NCBI RefSeq assembly: GCF_014837055.1
Contig: NZ_JACSPQ010000001.1
Coordinates: 609,035 to 673,034 of the forward strand
Length of the DNA stretch: 64,000 bases
DNA from: Phocaeicola faecium
Lineage (GTDB): Bacteria > Bacteroidota > Bacteroidia > Bacteroidales > Bacteroidaceae
Direction: 5' to 3'
Positions 17,057-24,306 of the stretch are shown here, piece after piece (position 1 is the first letter of the stretch; every line of letters starts with the position of its first letter). Both the position numbers and the translations under genes were made by a program. The notes under the pieces were generated by a model. It searched no databases. It was given only the letters and a program-made list of their open reading frames with translations, and was not told the DNA's origin.

Positions 17057-17140
17057 AACACTACCGTTAGCGTTGGTCATTTCTAACGGTAGTGTTGCCC
17101 GGTTCTACCCATAGTGTCCATCGGTTCTATGGGTAGCGTT
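17057..17140 (-). repeat. Intergenic twin-hairpin repeat, copy 2 (canonical)
   Basis: Two adjacent hairpins. Hairpin A has a 14-base perfect stem (AACACTACCGTTAG at 17057-17070 with its complement at 17083-17096) and a 12-base loop. Hairpin B has a 10-base perfect stem (CTACCCATAG at 17105-17114 with 17127-17136) and also a 12-base loop. The reverse complement of the whole 84 bases matches copy 4 at 30465-30548 with four substitutions. It lies 14 bases beyond the RND gene stop and could end that transcript, though there is no T-run. Confidence 0.9.
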
Positions 17141-17154
17141 TTTCAGGCTCTGAA

Positions 17155-20100
17155 TCATATCCGACGGGGTATGCCTTTACGCACTTTTTTTAAAGAGAAG
17201 ATGGGGAGATAGAAAAAGATTCCGACGACTGACATTACCAGCCCGCCGATTGTCCCTGCAGCAAGCGGGAACCAGAAGCCTTCTTTCTCCTCTCCTATCA
17301 TGAAGGGAATGAAGCCCAGCACGGTGGACACTACTGTCAGGAATATCGGAATTATCTTTACATTCCATGCTTTGGTGTAGGCACGGCGTTCGTCCAGCAG
17401 CGGGTATCGTCTGCGGATGGCGTTGTACTCGTTCAGGATGTAGATGCTGGCGTTTACCGTGATGCCGCACAGCAAAATGAATGCGGCAAAACCGCCCTGA
17501 TCGAAGTTCAGCCCGAACAGGTAGAAGGTAAGGAACACGCCGATGTACGAAATCGGGATGACGAATATGATTGCCAGAGGCTGCTTCAGCGAGTTGAACA
17601 GGATAGCCGATATGAAAAAGATGATGGCTATCACTATCAGCAGCAACAAGTATTGCCCGGAGTTATTTTCACCCCAGTTCCAATAGTAGTCCTGTATCTC
17701 CACCGTGTACCCCATCGGCAGACGCGCCTTGAGAATCTCCACATCTTTCTTCAGCAATTTTCTGCCTTGTTCCGTGGAACCGATGTACTCGTATTGCAGG
17801 CAAAGCACATACTGCTGGTTTTCTTTCGCCACCTTCTTGGGTGCCTGCTCCTTAGCCACGACTGCGAAATCGGACAGTTTATAGGATTTCCCGTTAATTA
17901 CGAAGGGCACTTCCATCAGACTCCACACGTCATAGTCCGTACTCTGGCGCGAAGAAAGCCGGAGGTACTCCAAACGGTTTTCGTAAACGATAGTCCCCAC
18001 AGCCTGCCCGTGCATGAAAACGGGCTGAAGCACGGCGAACAGCTCTTCCGCCGTGAGATTCTCCTTTGCCATACGTTCCTTGTCGAACTGCAGGAAAAAC
18101 TCGCTGTAATCATCTTTCCAGTAAGAAAATTCGGAGTTGACCGTCACCTCTTTGATACGGCGGTGGGCAAGCAGGAGCTTCTTCATCTCGTCCGCCCAAT
18201 GATTCAGTTCGTCGTAATTGTAGCCATACATCTTTACCCGGAAACTGCCGGCAGACTCGCGGACGTCGTTGCTGAATCCCTGATCCTGCAACCCGTACAC
18301 GCTCCAGCTTCCGCCGCCCAGCATCAGTGCCTTGCTTATGATATTCGATTTCAATACGTAGGGGAAACCGCTGTGCTGGTGCTCCTTCTTGAAAAAGATC
18401 TGGATGGAAGCATGACGGGCATCGTATATGGATGTCTGGAACTGTCTGATCTCCTTAAACTCACTCAGAAAAGTCTCCATCCTTTTTACCAGCGTGTTCA
18501 TCTGCTCCAGCGTGCTTCCGTTGGGCAACGTGGCGTTTACCGACAGCACCACTTCACTCTCGTCGCGCCCGAAATAGCTGCCGTTATATACTTTCTCCAC
18601 GAACAGGCGCAGGGTTCCGCCCAATACCTTGTCGACTACCGGCTTCACGTCCTCGCGGTAAGTGGCATTGTCGAACACCTTGTTATACAGTTCCGCCCAT
18701 CGGCCTTTCTCTTCCGCCTGCTCAATCTTTTCGGGAAGCATGAACACCGGTATGCCGAAAGCAAGCAACAGGATGAAGCACGCAATGACACGGTGGCGGC
18801 ACAACGCACCAATCATCACCCGGTAGAAACGGGTAAAACCTACCGTAACACGCTTGAGCCGCAGACGCGGATGAAGGGGAGCAGAACGCCGCAGGCTGAT
18901 TTTCTCTATTACCGGAGGCACAAAGAACAGGGCTACGAGGAGTGAGATGGCAAGGTTGATGATAACAACCGCCGCAAAGTCCTGCAGGTTAAGCCGGATT
19001 TTTTCGTCAAGAAAGAAGATAATCACCAAAGCTCCGATGGTGGTAAGCGTCGCCGCCAGTATCGACATGAAGGCTTTCAGGTTATGGCGGCGCAAGATAT
19101 GGTCGGTCATGACAATGGTGTTGTCGATAACCAGATTCAACGAGATGGTAATGCCCGCCAGCGAGTAAAGCTGAATCTCCAGTCCGCAAACATAATAGAG
19201 TATCACTGCCACGGATATATTCACCGCCAGACTGAGGACAATCAGGAGGAGGTAACGGAGGTTACGGGTTATCACGGCGACGAACAGCAGCAGAATCAGT
19301 ACAGTAATGCCCGTACGAAAATAGATTGTATCCAACTCCTTGCCGATATAGTCGGTAGCATCGTAGCTGGTATGCACCTCATAGCCTGCCGGCATCTTCC
19401 GCTGGACTTCCGACATCACCTCCTTAATTTTTTCGGACAGGGTGAGCTGGTTGGCGGTCTCCTCGGCGGTAATCGAAAGGTAAACGGAGTTCAGCCCATT
19501 GATACGGAAATAGCCGGAAGGCTCTTCCTCCGTATGCACCACCTTTATCAATTTGTCAAGGGGAATACCTTCTCCGTCCTTGTTGGCAACCCAGATGGAA
19601 GAAGGGTCGAAGTTGTTCTCCTCGCCTTCCGCTGTACGTACCAGCCTGATCCATTCACCACCCTCACTTGTCTGACAAATGCCCAGAAATTCTTTCCCGT
19701 AATGCTCGGCAACGGCACGGCTGATGTCTCCCACCGAGATGCCGGCGCGTGACAACCGGTCATTGTCGAAAACCAATCTCCACTCCATCGGGGTGGCGCC
19801 GCTCAACTCCACCTTATAGATGCCCTTTATCTGCGCCAGTGCCGGTTTAATCTTTTCTTCTCCGTAGCGCTGGATGACAATCGGTGTTGCGGGAGCATTC
19901 AGCGTATAGGTCATGAAAGGACGCGATGAGCGGTCATCGGAACGCCAGGTGGAAATCTGCGGATAGCTGACACCTTCGGGAAGCTGCGGCCACAACTGAC
20001 GCACCAACGTAGACACTTCAAAACGGGTCATGTCTATGTCGGCATACTTGTCCAGTTCCATGCTGACGGAACCGCTCCCGTTATCGGACGTGGAATAAAT

Positions 20101-20343
20101 GTTCCGTATCCCGCCCACGCGCGAAAGCACACCTTCCAGCCTGCTCGTCACCTCCGACTCTATCAGCCGTGCCGAATTTCCCGGCATGGAGAAAGAAACA
20201 GTCAGCCCCGGCATGGTATGCGAAGGCGACAGCTTCACCGGAAGCAGCGGAGCCAACGCCAGTCCCACCAGCGACAGGCAAACGAACGTCACAATCAGGG
20301 TGAACGAGGAAAAGGTCTTCTTATCTTCTGTGTCCTGTCTCAT
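17155..20343 (-). CDS. RND efflux transporter permease (AcrB/HAE-like)
   Basis: A 1062-residue inner-membrane RND pump, full length for the family. There is one N-terminal segment (FTLIVTFVCLSLVGLALAPL), two large periplasmic loops, and segments TM2-6 and TM8-12. TM4 reads LVIDNTIVM, with D407 kept but Asn at 408, where AcrB has a second Asp. In TM10 the position of the AcrB relay Lys is Asn (about 964, in GITVNASIYILNE). The proton relay is therefore atypical. The gene overlaps the preceding TolC fragment as ATGA, showing it was the last gene of an MFP-TolC-RND operon. The adaptor is missing and TolC is truncated here, so the pump probably lacks its usual partners and promoter. Confidence 0.92.
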   Translation of the reverse strand: MRQDTEDKKTFSSFTLIVTFVCLSLVGLALAPLLPVKLSPSHTMPGLTVSFSMPGNSARLIESEVTSRLEGVLSRVGGIRNIYSTSDNGSGSVSMELDKYADIDMTRFEVSTLVRQLWPQLPEGVSYPQISTWRSDDRSSRPFMTYTLNAPATPIVIQRYGEEKIKPALAQIKGIYKVELSGATPMEWRLVFDNDRLSRAGISVGDISRAVAEHYGKEFLGICQTSEGGEWIRLVRTAEGEENNFDPSSIWVANKDGEGIPLDKLIKVVHTEEEPSGYFRINGLNSVYLSITAEETANQLTLSEKIKEVMSEVQRKMPAGYEVHTSYDATDYIGKELDTIYFRTGITVLILLLFVAVITRNLRYLLLIVLSLAVNISVAVILYYVCGLEIQLYSLAGITISLNLVIDNTIVMTDHILRRHNLKAFMSILAATLTTIGALVIIFFLDEKIRLNLQDFAAVVIINLAISLLVALFFVPPVIEKISLRRSAPLHPRLRLKRVTVGFTRFYRVMIGALCRHRVIACFILLLAFGIPVFMLPEKIEQAEEKGRWAELYNKVFDNATYREDVKPVVDKVLGGTLRLFVEKVYNGSYFGRDESEVVLSVNATLPNGSTLEQMNTLVKRMETFLSEFKEIRQFQTSIYDARHASIQIFFKKEHQHSGFPYVLKSNIISKALMLGGGSWSVYGLQDQGFSNDVRESAGSFRVKMYGYNYDELNHWADEMKKLLLAHRRIKEVTVNSEFSYWKDDYSEFFLQFDKERMAKENLTAEELFAVLQPVFMHGQAVGTIVYENRLEYLRLSSRQSTDYDVWSLMEVPFVINGKSYKLSDFAVVAKEQAPKKVAKENQQYVLCLQYEYIGSTEQGRKLLKKDVEILKARLPMGYTVEIQDYYWNWGENNSGQYLLLLIVIAIIFFISAILFNSLKQPLAIIFVIPISYIGVFLTFYLFGLNFDQGGFAAFILLCGITVNASIYILNEYNAIRRRYPLLDERRAYTKAWNVKIIPIFLTVVSTVLGFIPFMIGEEKEGFWFPLAAGTIGGLVMSVVGIFFYLPIFSLKKVRKGIPRRI

Positions 20344-20642
20344 CGGTAAGTCCCCCTGTCAAAGTCGAAATGGTCAGCCAATGAAAATCCGCTTTCAAAA
20401 TCGTGGAGCGTGAGCTTGCGTATTTTATAATAATTCAACCAATAATTCTGCAACGCCCCGATGTAGTTCTTCTGTGCCTCCTGCTGGCGGTTCAACGAGA
20501 GTGTCAGACTGTTTATGTCCGCCTGCCCGATAATGAAGCGCCTGCGGGTCTGGTCATAAGCAAGCTCGGCAAGTTCAAGTGCCTCTTCAGCACTGCTCAC
20601 CAAATCCTGCTGCACGTTAAAGTCGCTCACCGTCACCATCAA
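20340..20642 (-). pseudogene. TolC-type outer membrane efflux protein, C-terminal fragment
   Basis: About 100 residues of the last part of a TolC-family channel: MVTVSDFNVQQDLVSSAEEA, then LAYDQTRRRFIIGQADINSL and QEAQKNYIGALQNYWLNYYK, typical of the final helices. A complete protein would have about 450 residues. No start with a leader exists, and the homologous reading stops near 20642, where sequence of the opposite-strand gene begins. The 3' end overlaps the RND start by four bases. The upstream adaptor gene is also absent, so a deletion or rearrangement removed the front of the operon. Confidence 0.85.
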
Positions 20643-20644
20643 AT

Positions 20645-21127
20645 AATACGAATCCTATACGATACATAAGATATGTACCTCCCACAGGCATATTGCAAGT
20701 TGCAGAAATCAAACTATATGAAGACACTTCGCTTGAAAAAGAAATACGCATGAAACCCGTCACGCTTCTCCCTTATATTGAACATGTTACAGATGGAGAC
20801 ATATTATCTTTCTTATACCTGACTTCGGAAGGCATCATAGAACCTTTGGTGTTTGCTCTTGAAAGACCGCAATCGATAAGAAGTATTTATTACGTCACGA
20901 GAACCGACGACAACTATGTATGGGAAGGAGATGTATATGAGTTGTTATATCAAGACGGACCTGACGGATGGAAATCATTAGGGACAAAAGCCGCTACATC
21001 CAAGCATATAACATTCAATGCGCCAAAAAATGCTTTACTGTGGTTGCGGGATAAGACCAAAGGAAGAGAAGAGCAGGTTTTCATCTATAAACATAACAGA
21101 CAATGGTTCAACTCTGATTTCAAATAG
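20645..21127 (+). pseudogene. C-terminal fragment of a large secreted protein (discoidin/transglutaminase-type tail)
   Basis: An open frame running from about 20645 to a stop at 21125-21127 with no proper start. The first readable residues (NPIRYIRYVPPTGILQVAEI) look like the middle of a discoidin-like or carbohydrate-binding domain. The C terminus (DGWKSLGTKAATSK, NALLWLRDKTKGREEQVF) is like the tail of large Bacteroidetes secreted proteins that I associate with transglutaminase-like domains. The only start options are TTG at 20693 or an internal ATG at 20750. Because coding-like sequence continues upstream of both, I read this as a 5'-truncated gene rather than a small intact one. Confidence 0.7.
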
Positions 21128-21295
21128 TAACCTATCAAAGCCTGCTTAAACGCTGTACAAATCCATAAAAATGTATACAATTTTTATCTTAAAAACAAGC
21201 AACTCCTCCTGATAAGCAAGCTGAAAAATCGTCATCTTAGAACCGTTTAAATTTTCCGATAAAGTAAAACAGGCTCTCAACGTATCAAAAAATTC

Positions 21296-21375
21296 TATAG
21301 GTAGCATTAAGGGGTTTATCGAATAGAAGTATGGAACGCAAGCGGTAGCGCTGAATGACGCAAGCGGTAGCGTTT
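21296..21375. repeat. Intergenic repeat, copy 3 (degenerate) with a 15-base direct repeat
   Basis: In the 329-base gap between two convergent genes, a decayed family member begins ATTCTATAGGTAGC and ends with two perfect direct copies of ACGCAAGCGGTAGCG (21336-21350 and 21358-21372, period 22). It keeps the TAGCG/GGTAGCG half-sites of the family but no longer folds into the two standard hairpins. Apart from this repeat and the terminator at 21391-21428, I see nothing in the gap. Confidence 0.55.
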
Positions 21376-21390
21376 TGCCATCGAAAAACA

Positions 21391-21428
21391 TAAAAAAAGC
21401 CAACCGACTCCTGACGAATCGGTTGGCT
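21391..21428 (-). terminator. Terminator of the thioredoxin-like gene
   Basis: A 10-base perfect stem (AGCCAACCGA at 21398-21407 with 21419-21428) encloses an 11-base loop and is followed on the minus strand by a run of seven T. It lies 28 bases after the stop of the gene at 21457. Confidence 0.88.
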
Positions 21429-21456
21429 GAGCGATGTGATGTATTTCTATAAATGA

Positions 21457-22560
21457 TTATTTCAAAAGTTCGCCCAATTTGGCATCCAATTCTTCTCCAC
21501 GCAAATTGCGGGCTACGATTTTGCCTTGTCCGTCTACCAGCACCGTTGCCGGGATTGAACGGACGCCGTACAAGCCTGCACCTGCACTCTTCCATCCCTT
21601 CAAATCAGACATCTGCGGCCATGTAATGTTCAAATCCTTAATAGCTTTCTTCCAGCTTTCAAGATTGCTGTCTAACGAAACACCTACGATTTCAAGTCCT
21701 TTTGCCTTGTACTTGGCATAAGCGGCTACCACATTGGGCATCTCCATGCGGCAAGGACCGCACCAGCTTGCCCAAAAATCAATCAAGGTATATTTGTTCT
21801 TGGCAACGTAGTCAGAAAGTTTAATTTCTTTACCATCGGGAGTAGGCATGGCGAAATCGATGTAATTCTGCCCTACGGATGTTTTTACCACCGTTTCCAC
21901 GTATTCTTTCAAGGCTGCAAGGTCTTTATCGGCTGCATATCCGGCAGGAACTTGAGCCAACAGCGGCTGAACTTTCACGGCATCGAAAGCATAACCGAAC
22001 GAAGCCAACAGATGAACGCCAACGGGGTTGGTTACGTTATCGGATATCGTAGTAAACATCTTATCCATGTTTTCGGTATCCATCTTGTCGAGCACTTGGC
22101 TCATCGAGTCGCGCTGTGCCTTAGTCAGCGTAGAGTCCATCTTCATCATTTGCTCCCAGATGGTATTCATTTCCTGTCTTGAAGCCATGTAATCGTCCAT
22201 AATCTTCTGGAAAAGGTCGTTATACGAAGTACCCGATACGCGGCTTGCTTCCGGGTTCAGCGCCACATTGATCGTTCCGTTTTCAGAAAAGAAAGTAGCA
22301 ACCATGCGGCTATTATCCGTGGCATAAGTCACATAACGTACTTTAATCAATGAATCGGGTGTACAAGTAAATTCGAATGTTCCGTTTTTCACTTCCACCG
22401 AGTCTGCCGGAACGAGGTTTCCGTCTACAAAGTCTTGCAGGTAAACATATTCTCCATCGGCAACTCCTTCTGCTGTTCCTTTGACGGTATACCCCGTCTG
22501 ATTCTGACAAGCAGCCAGCGACATTAATCCCGCTACTGCCATTAACACTGTTTTTTTCAT
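21457..22560 (-). CDS. TlpA/ResA-like thiol-disulfide oxidoreductase lipoprotein (DUF4369 N-terminal domain)
   Basis: A 367-residue lipoprotein. The signal peptide is MKKTVLMAVAGLMSLAAC. The N-terminal part, about 25-130, matches the DUF4369 type (GYTVKGTAEGVADGEYVYL). A helical middle rich in Met/Asp follows. The C-terminal thioredoxin fold, about 235-367, has WCGPC with C267 and C270 (DFWASWCGPCRMEMP) and the cis-Pro segment RSIPATVLVDGQGKIV. It probably reduces or exchanges disulfides at the periplasmic face. It is a single gene, with its own promoter at 22610-22617 and terminator at 21391-21428. Confidence 0.93.
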   Translation of the reverse strand: MKKTVLMAVAGLMSLAACQNQTGYTVKGTAEGVADGEYVYLQDFVDGNLVPADSVEVKNGTFEFTCTPDSLIKVRYVTYATDNSRMVATFFSENGTINVALNPEASRVSGTSYNDLFQKIMDDYMASRQEMNTIWEQMMKMDSTLTKAQRDSMSQVLDKMDTENMDKMFTTISDNVTNPVGVHLLASFGYAFDAVKVQPLLAQVPAGYAADKDLAALKEYVETVVKTSVGQNYIDFAMPTPDGKEIKLSDYVAKNKYTLIDFWASWCGPCRMEMPNVVAAYAKYKAKGLEIVGVSLDSNLESWKKAIKDLNITWPQMSDLKGWKSAGAGLYGVRSIPATVLVDGQGKIVARNLRGEELDAKLGELLK

Positions 22561-22609
22561 TGCTTTTATCTATTAAAAATTACATTTAGCGAATATTTCA
22601 TTTTGCGAA

Positions 22610-22617
22610 CAAATATA
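22610..22617 (-). promoter_or_regulatory. Probable -7 box for the thioredoxin-like gene
   Basis: The minus strand reads TATATTTG, with a TTTC/TTTT -33 about 20 bases further upstream (22637-22641). The leader is about 45 bases. The MITE-like element begins only 17 bases beyond the -33 region. Confidence 0.6.
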
Positions 22618-22657
22618 ACGCTTTCAGATGAAACAAGAAAAAGATTACAGAAAGTTT

Positions 22658-22851
22658 AGAAACTGTTTTGAATTTCTCCAAAAAGTTTTTCTCGTCTTGA
22701 TGCATTCGTTTTCGTGTGTGCTTTGAGCGATTTTTTGGTCCTTTCCGCTTCTGTTCTTCGTCAGATAGCCCGCTATCTTCCTCATCACACAAGCGAAAAT
22801 GCCTCAAAAACTCATCCCAAATCATCGCACGATAAATTCAAAACAGTTTCT
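22658..22851. mobile_element. MITE-like element with 18-base terminal inverted repeats
   Basis: A perfect 18-base inverted repeat (AGAAACTGTTTTGAATTT at 22658-22675, complement at 22834-22851) bounds 194 bases. The interior has a small palindrome (GATAGCCCGCTATC) and no transposase. A minus-strand frame crosses it (22598-22825, starting MIWDEFLRHFRLCDEED), but the element's own structure explains it better than a gene would. A second, partial copy of its left 69 bases occurs at 56424-56492. No clear target-site duplication is seen. This accounts for most of the 313-base gap 22561-22873. Confidence 0.72.
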
Positions 22852-22873
22852 TAGAGCCTATTAAATTTTGCTC

Positions 22874-23575
22874 TTACTTTCTTTCCGGCGATTCAATCAG
22901 GGGAAGAAGCGAACAAACGAGGTAGGCGGCGCAGAACACGCCGTCGGGAACTCCGACGCAGGCGAGAAGGTGCGTATAATCTAAAGCAGAAAAGAACAGG
23001 GTGACAAAAAACAACGTGACGAAAAAGGTGGGGCGGCGGACAAAAAGGCAGGACATGCCGCGAACGATGTCTTTGTCCGAGCGATAATAATCGGCTACGC
23101 AGGCATAGACTATCGCCATCAGCGACATGCCTAAGGAGATGACACACCATATCCCTTTCGCCAGCGGAGAATCTTCTAACGTACCGATGACATTGCGCAC
23201 GATTCCCCACGGCCCCCACGCCAGCACTCCACAGGCGGCAGCGTAGATACCTCCCACCACCAGCGCCATCCATAGTCCGCGCCGCTCTTTACGGAAAAGA
23301 CTGTGCTTGCCCGAACAGACTCTCCACAGCGACTGCCCCAAGCCGGAATCTGCCCAAAGTCCGGCCCCGAAGAAAAGAATCAATGCCGGAAGCAGTACGG
23401 GCGAGTGCAGATAGTTGTCGGCAAGGCTGCGGAGCGCCCACCGGAGCCCTTCCGGACTCAGCAGATTCTGAACGCCCTGCCAGTCGTAAATGCTTCCAAT
23501 CCACGATACGAAAAGCACAGCCAGCGTAAGCAGCATATAGCATGAGGCAAGTCGGATAAAACCTTTAGTCTTCAT
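22874..23575 (-). CDS. Six-segment membrane protein of unknown function
   Basis: A 233-residue inner-membrane protein with about six hydrophobic segments (SCYMLLTLAVLFVSWIGSIY; SPVLLPALILFFGAGLWA; GLWMALVVGGIYAAACGVLA; WCVISLGMSLMAIVYACVA; FFVTLFFVTLFFSALDY; FCAAYLVCSLLPLI). I do not recognise a characterised family; a distant resemblance to AbgT-like transporters is possible. Its start overlaps the end of the response regulator by 11 bases, so it is co-translated with the kinase and regulator and probably belongs to that signalling unit. Confidence 0.8.
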   Translation of the reverse strand: MKTKGFIRLASCYMLLTLAVLFVSWIGSIYDWQGVQNLLSPEGLRWALRSLADNYLHSPVLLPALILFFGAGLWADSGLGQSLWRVCSGKHSLFRKERRGLWMALVVGGIYAAACGVLAWGPWGIVRNVIGTLEDSPLAKGIWCVISLGMSLMAIVYACVADYYRSDKDIVRGMSCLFVRRPTFFVTLFFVTLFFSALDYTHLLACVGVPDGVFCAAYLVCSLLPLIESPERK

Positions 23576-24290
23576 CGGGTTCCAGATTATCTATATCCAA
23601 AATGCGGAGTTCGAAAGCCCGCGTTACAAGACGGCAGGCATTTACACCGGTACGCTCATCGGGACGGAACAGACGGTTTACCAAGTCGTTCTGCCGTTTC
23701 TCAATCGACTTCACTCCGAAAGGCATTGCCTTCAGATTGGTTATCATTTCTTTCGTATACCCCAAAGCCAAATGACGCAGCAAGCGTTCATCGTATTCGT
23801 CGATGTCGTACTCGATGATGGCTTCCTGTCGACGCTGTTCTGTCTCCACCGCTTGCTTGAAACGCTCTACTATCTTCTCCAATATCGGATAATTGAAGAC
23901 CAGTTTCTTGCCGTCCATTACCGCCTGCACATCGGTTGCCGTCAGCAGCTCACCGGTTTTCAGTATGATTCCGTCGGCACCTGCATTCAGTACATCTACC
24001 CACAGCTTTTCGTTCAGAATCTCTCCGGTAAATATCAGCACTTTCAGCTCCGGGCGTTCGCGATGCAAACGGGCACAAATGTCTACACCGATGGTAGTGG
24101 AACCTCCCAGACCTAAGTCAAGCAACACCAAATCGGGCGTACAGGTTTGGAGCAACGTCCAAAAGTCGGCTTCGGTCATAGCCGTACCTATCACTTCGGC
24201 ATTGGGTATCTCATGGCGAAAAATCTCCTCCGTTCCTTTCAGCTCTAACTTAACGTCTTCTACTATGATTACTTTAAACTTCTTTTCCAT
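23565..24290 (-). CDS. Response regulator with receiver and C-terminal helical output domain
   Basis: A 241-residue regulator. The receiver domain covers about 1-125, with the acidic pair E11/D12, phospho-acceptor D58 (PDLVLLDLGLGG), a Thr in VLIFTG and Lys in IILKTGE. The C-terminal part, about 165-235 (LLRHLALGYTKEMITNLKAM ... SIEKRQNDLVNRL), resembles a LuxR-type helix-turn-helix. The start is at MEKKFKVIIVED; an earlier ATG at 24413 would run back into the kinase gene. It begins 16 bases after the kinase stop, so it is the clear partner of the double kinase. Confidence 0.9.
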   Translation of the reverse strand: MEKKFKVIIVEDVKLELKGTEEIFRHEIPNAEVIGTAMTEADFWTLLQTCTPDLVLLDLGLGGSTTIGVDICARLHRERPELKVLIFTGEILNEKLWVDVLNAGADGIILKTGELLTATDVQAVMDGKKLVFNYPILEKIVERFKQAVETEQRRQEAIIEYDIDEYDERLLRHLALGYTKEMITNLKAMPFGVKSIEKRQNDLVNRLFRPDERTGVNACRLVTRAFELRILDIDNLEPDED

Positions 24291-24306
24291 ATCTATAAAC
24301 ATCTGA

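Noticed and set aside
17653-18945. A 430-codon plus-strand open frame opposite the RND pump gene
   Set aside because: It is entirely antisense to a clear RND gene; its translation is low in recognisable motifs and explained by the codon bias of the real gene.
21146-21595. A 149-codon minus-strand frame overlapping the end of the thioredoxin-like gene
   Set aside because: It crosses the terminator and the repeat and lies in another frame of a well supported gene.
22598-22825. A 75-codon frame across the MITE-like element as a gene
   Set aside because: It starts inside the element and runs out through one inverted end into AT-rich flank, so structure of the element explains it.
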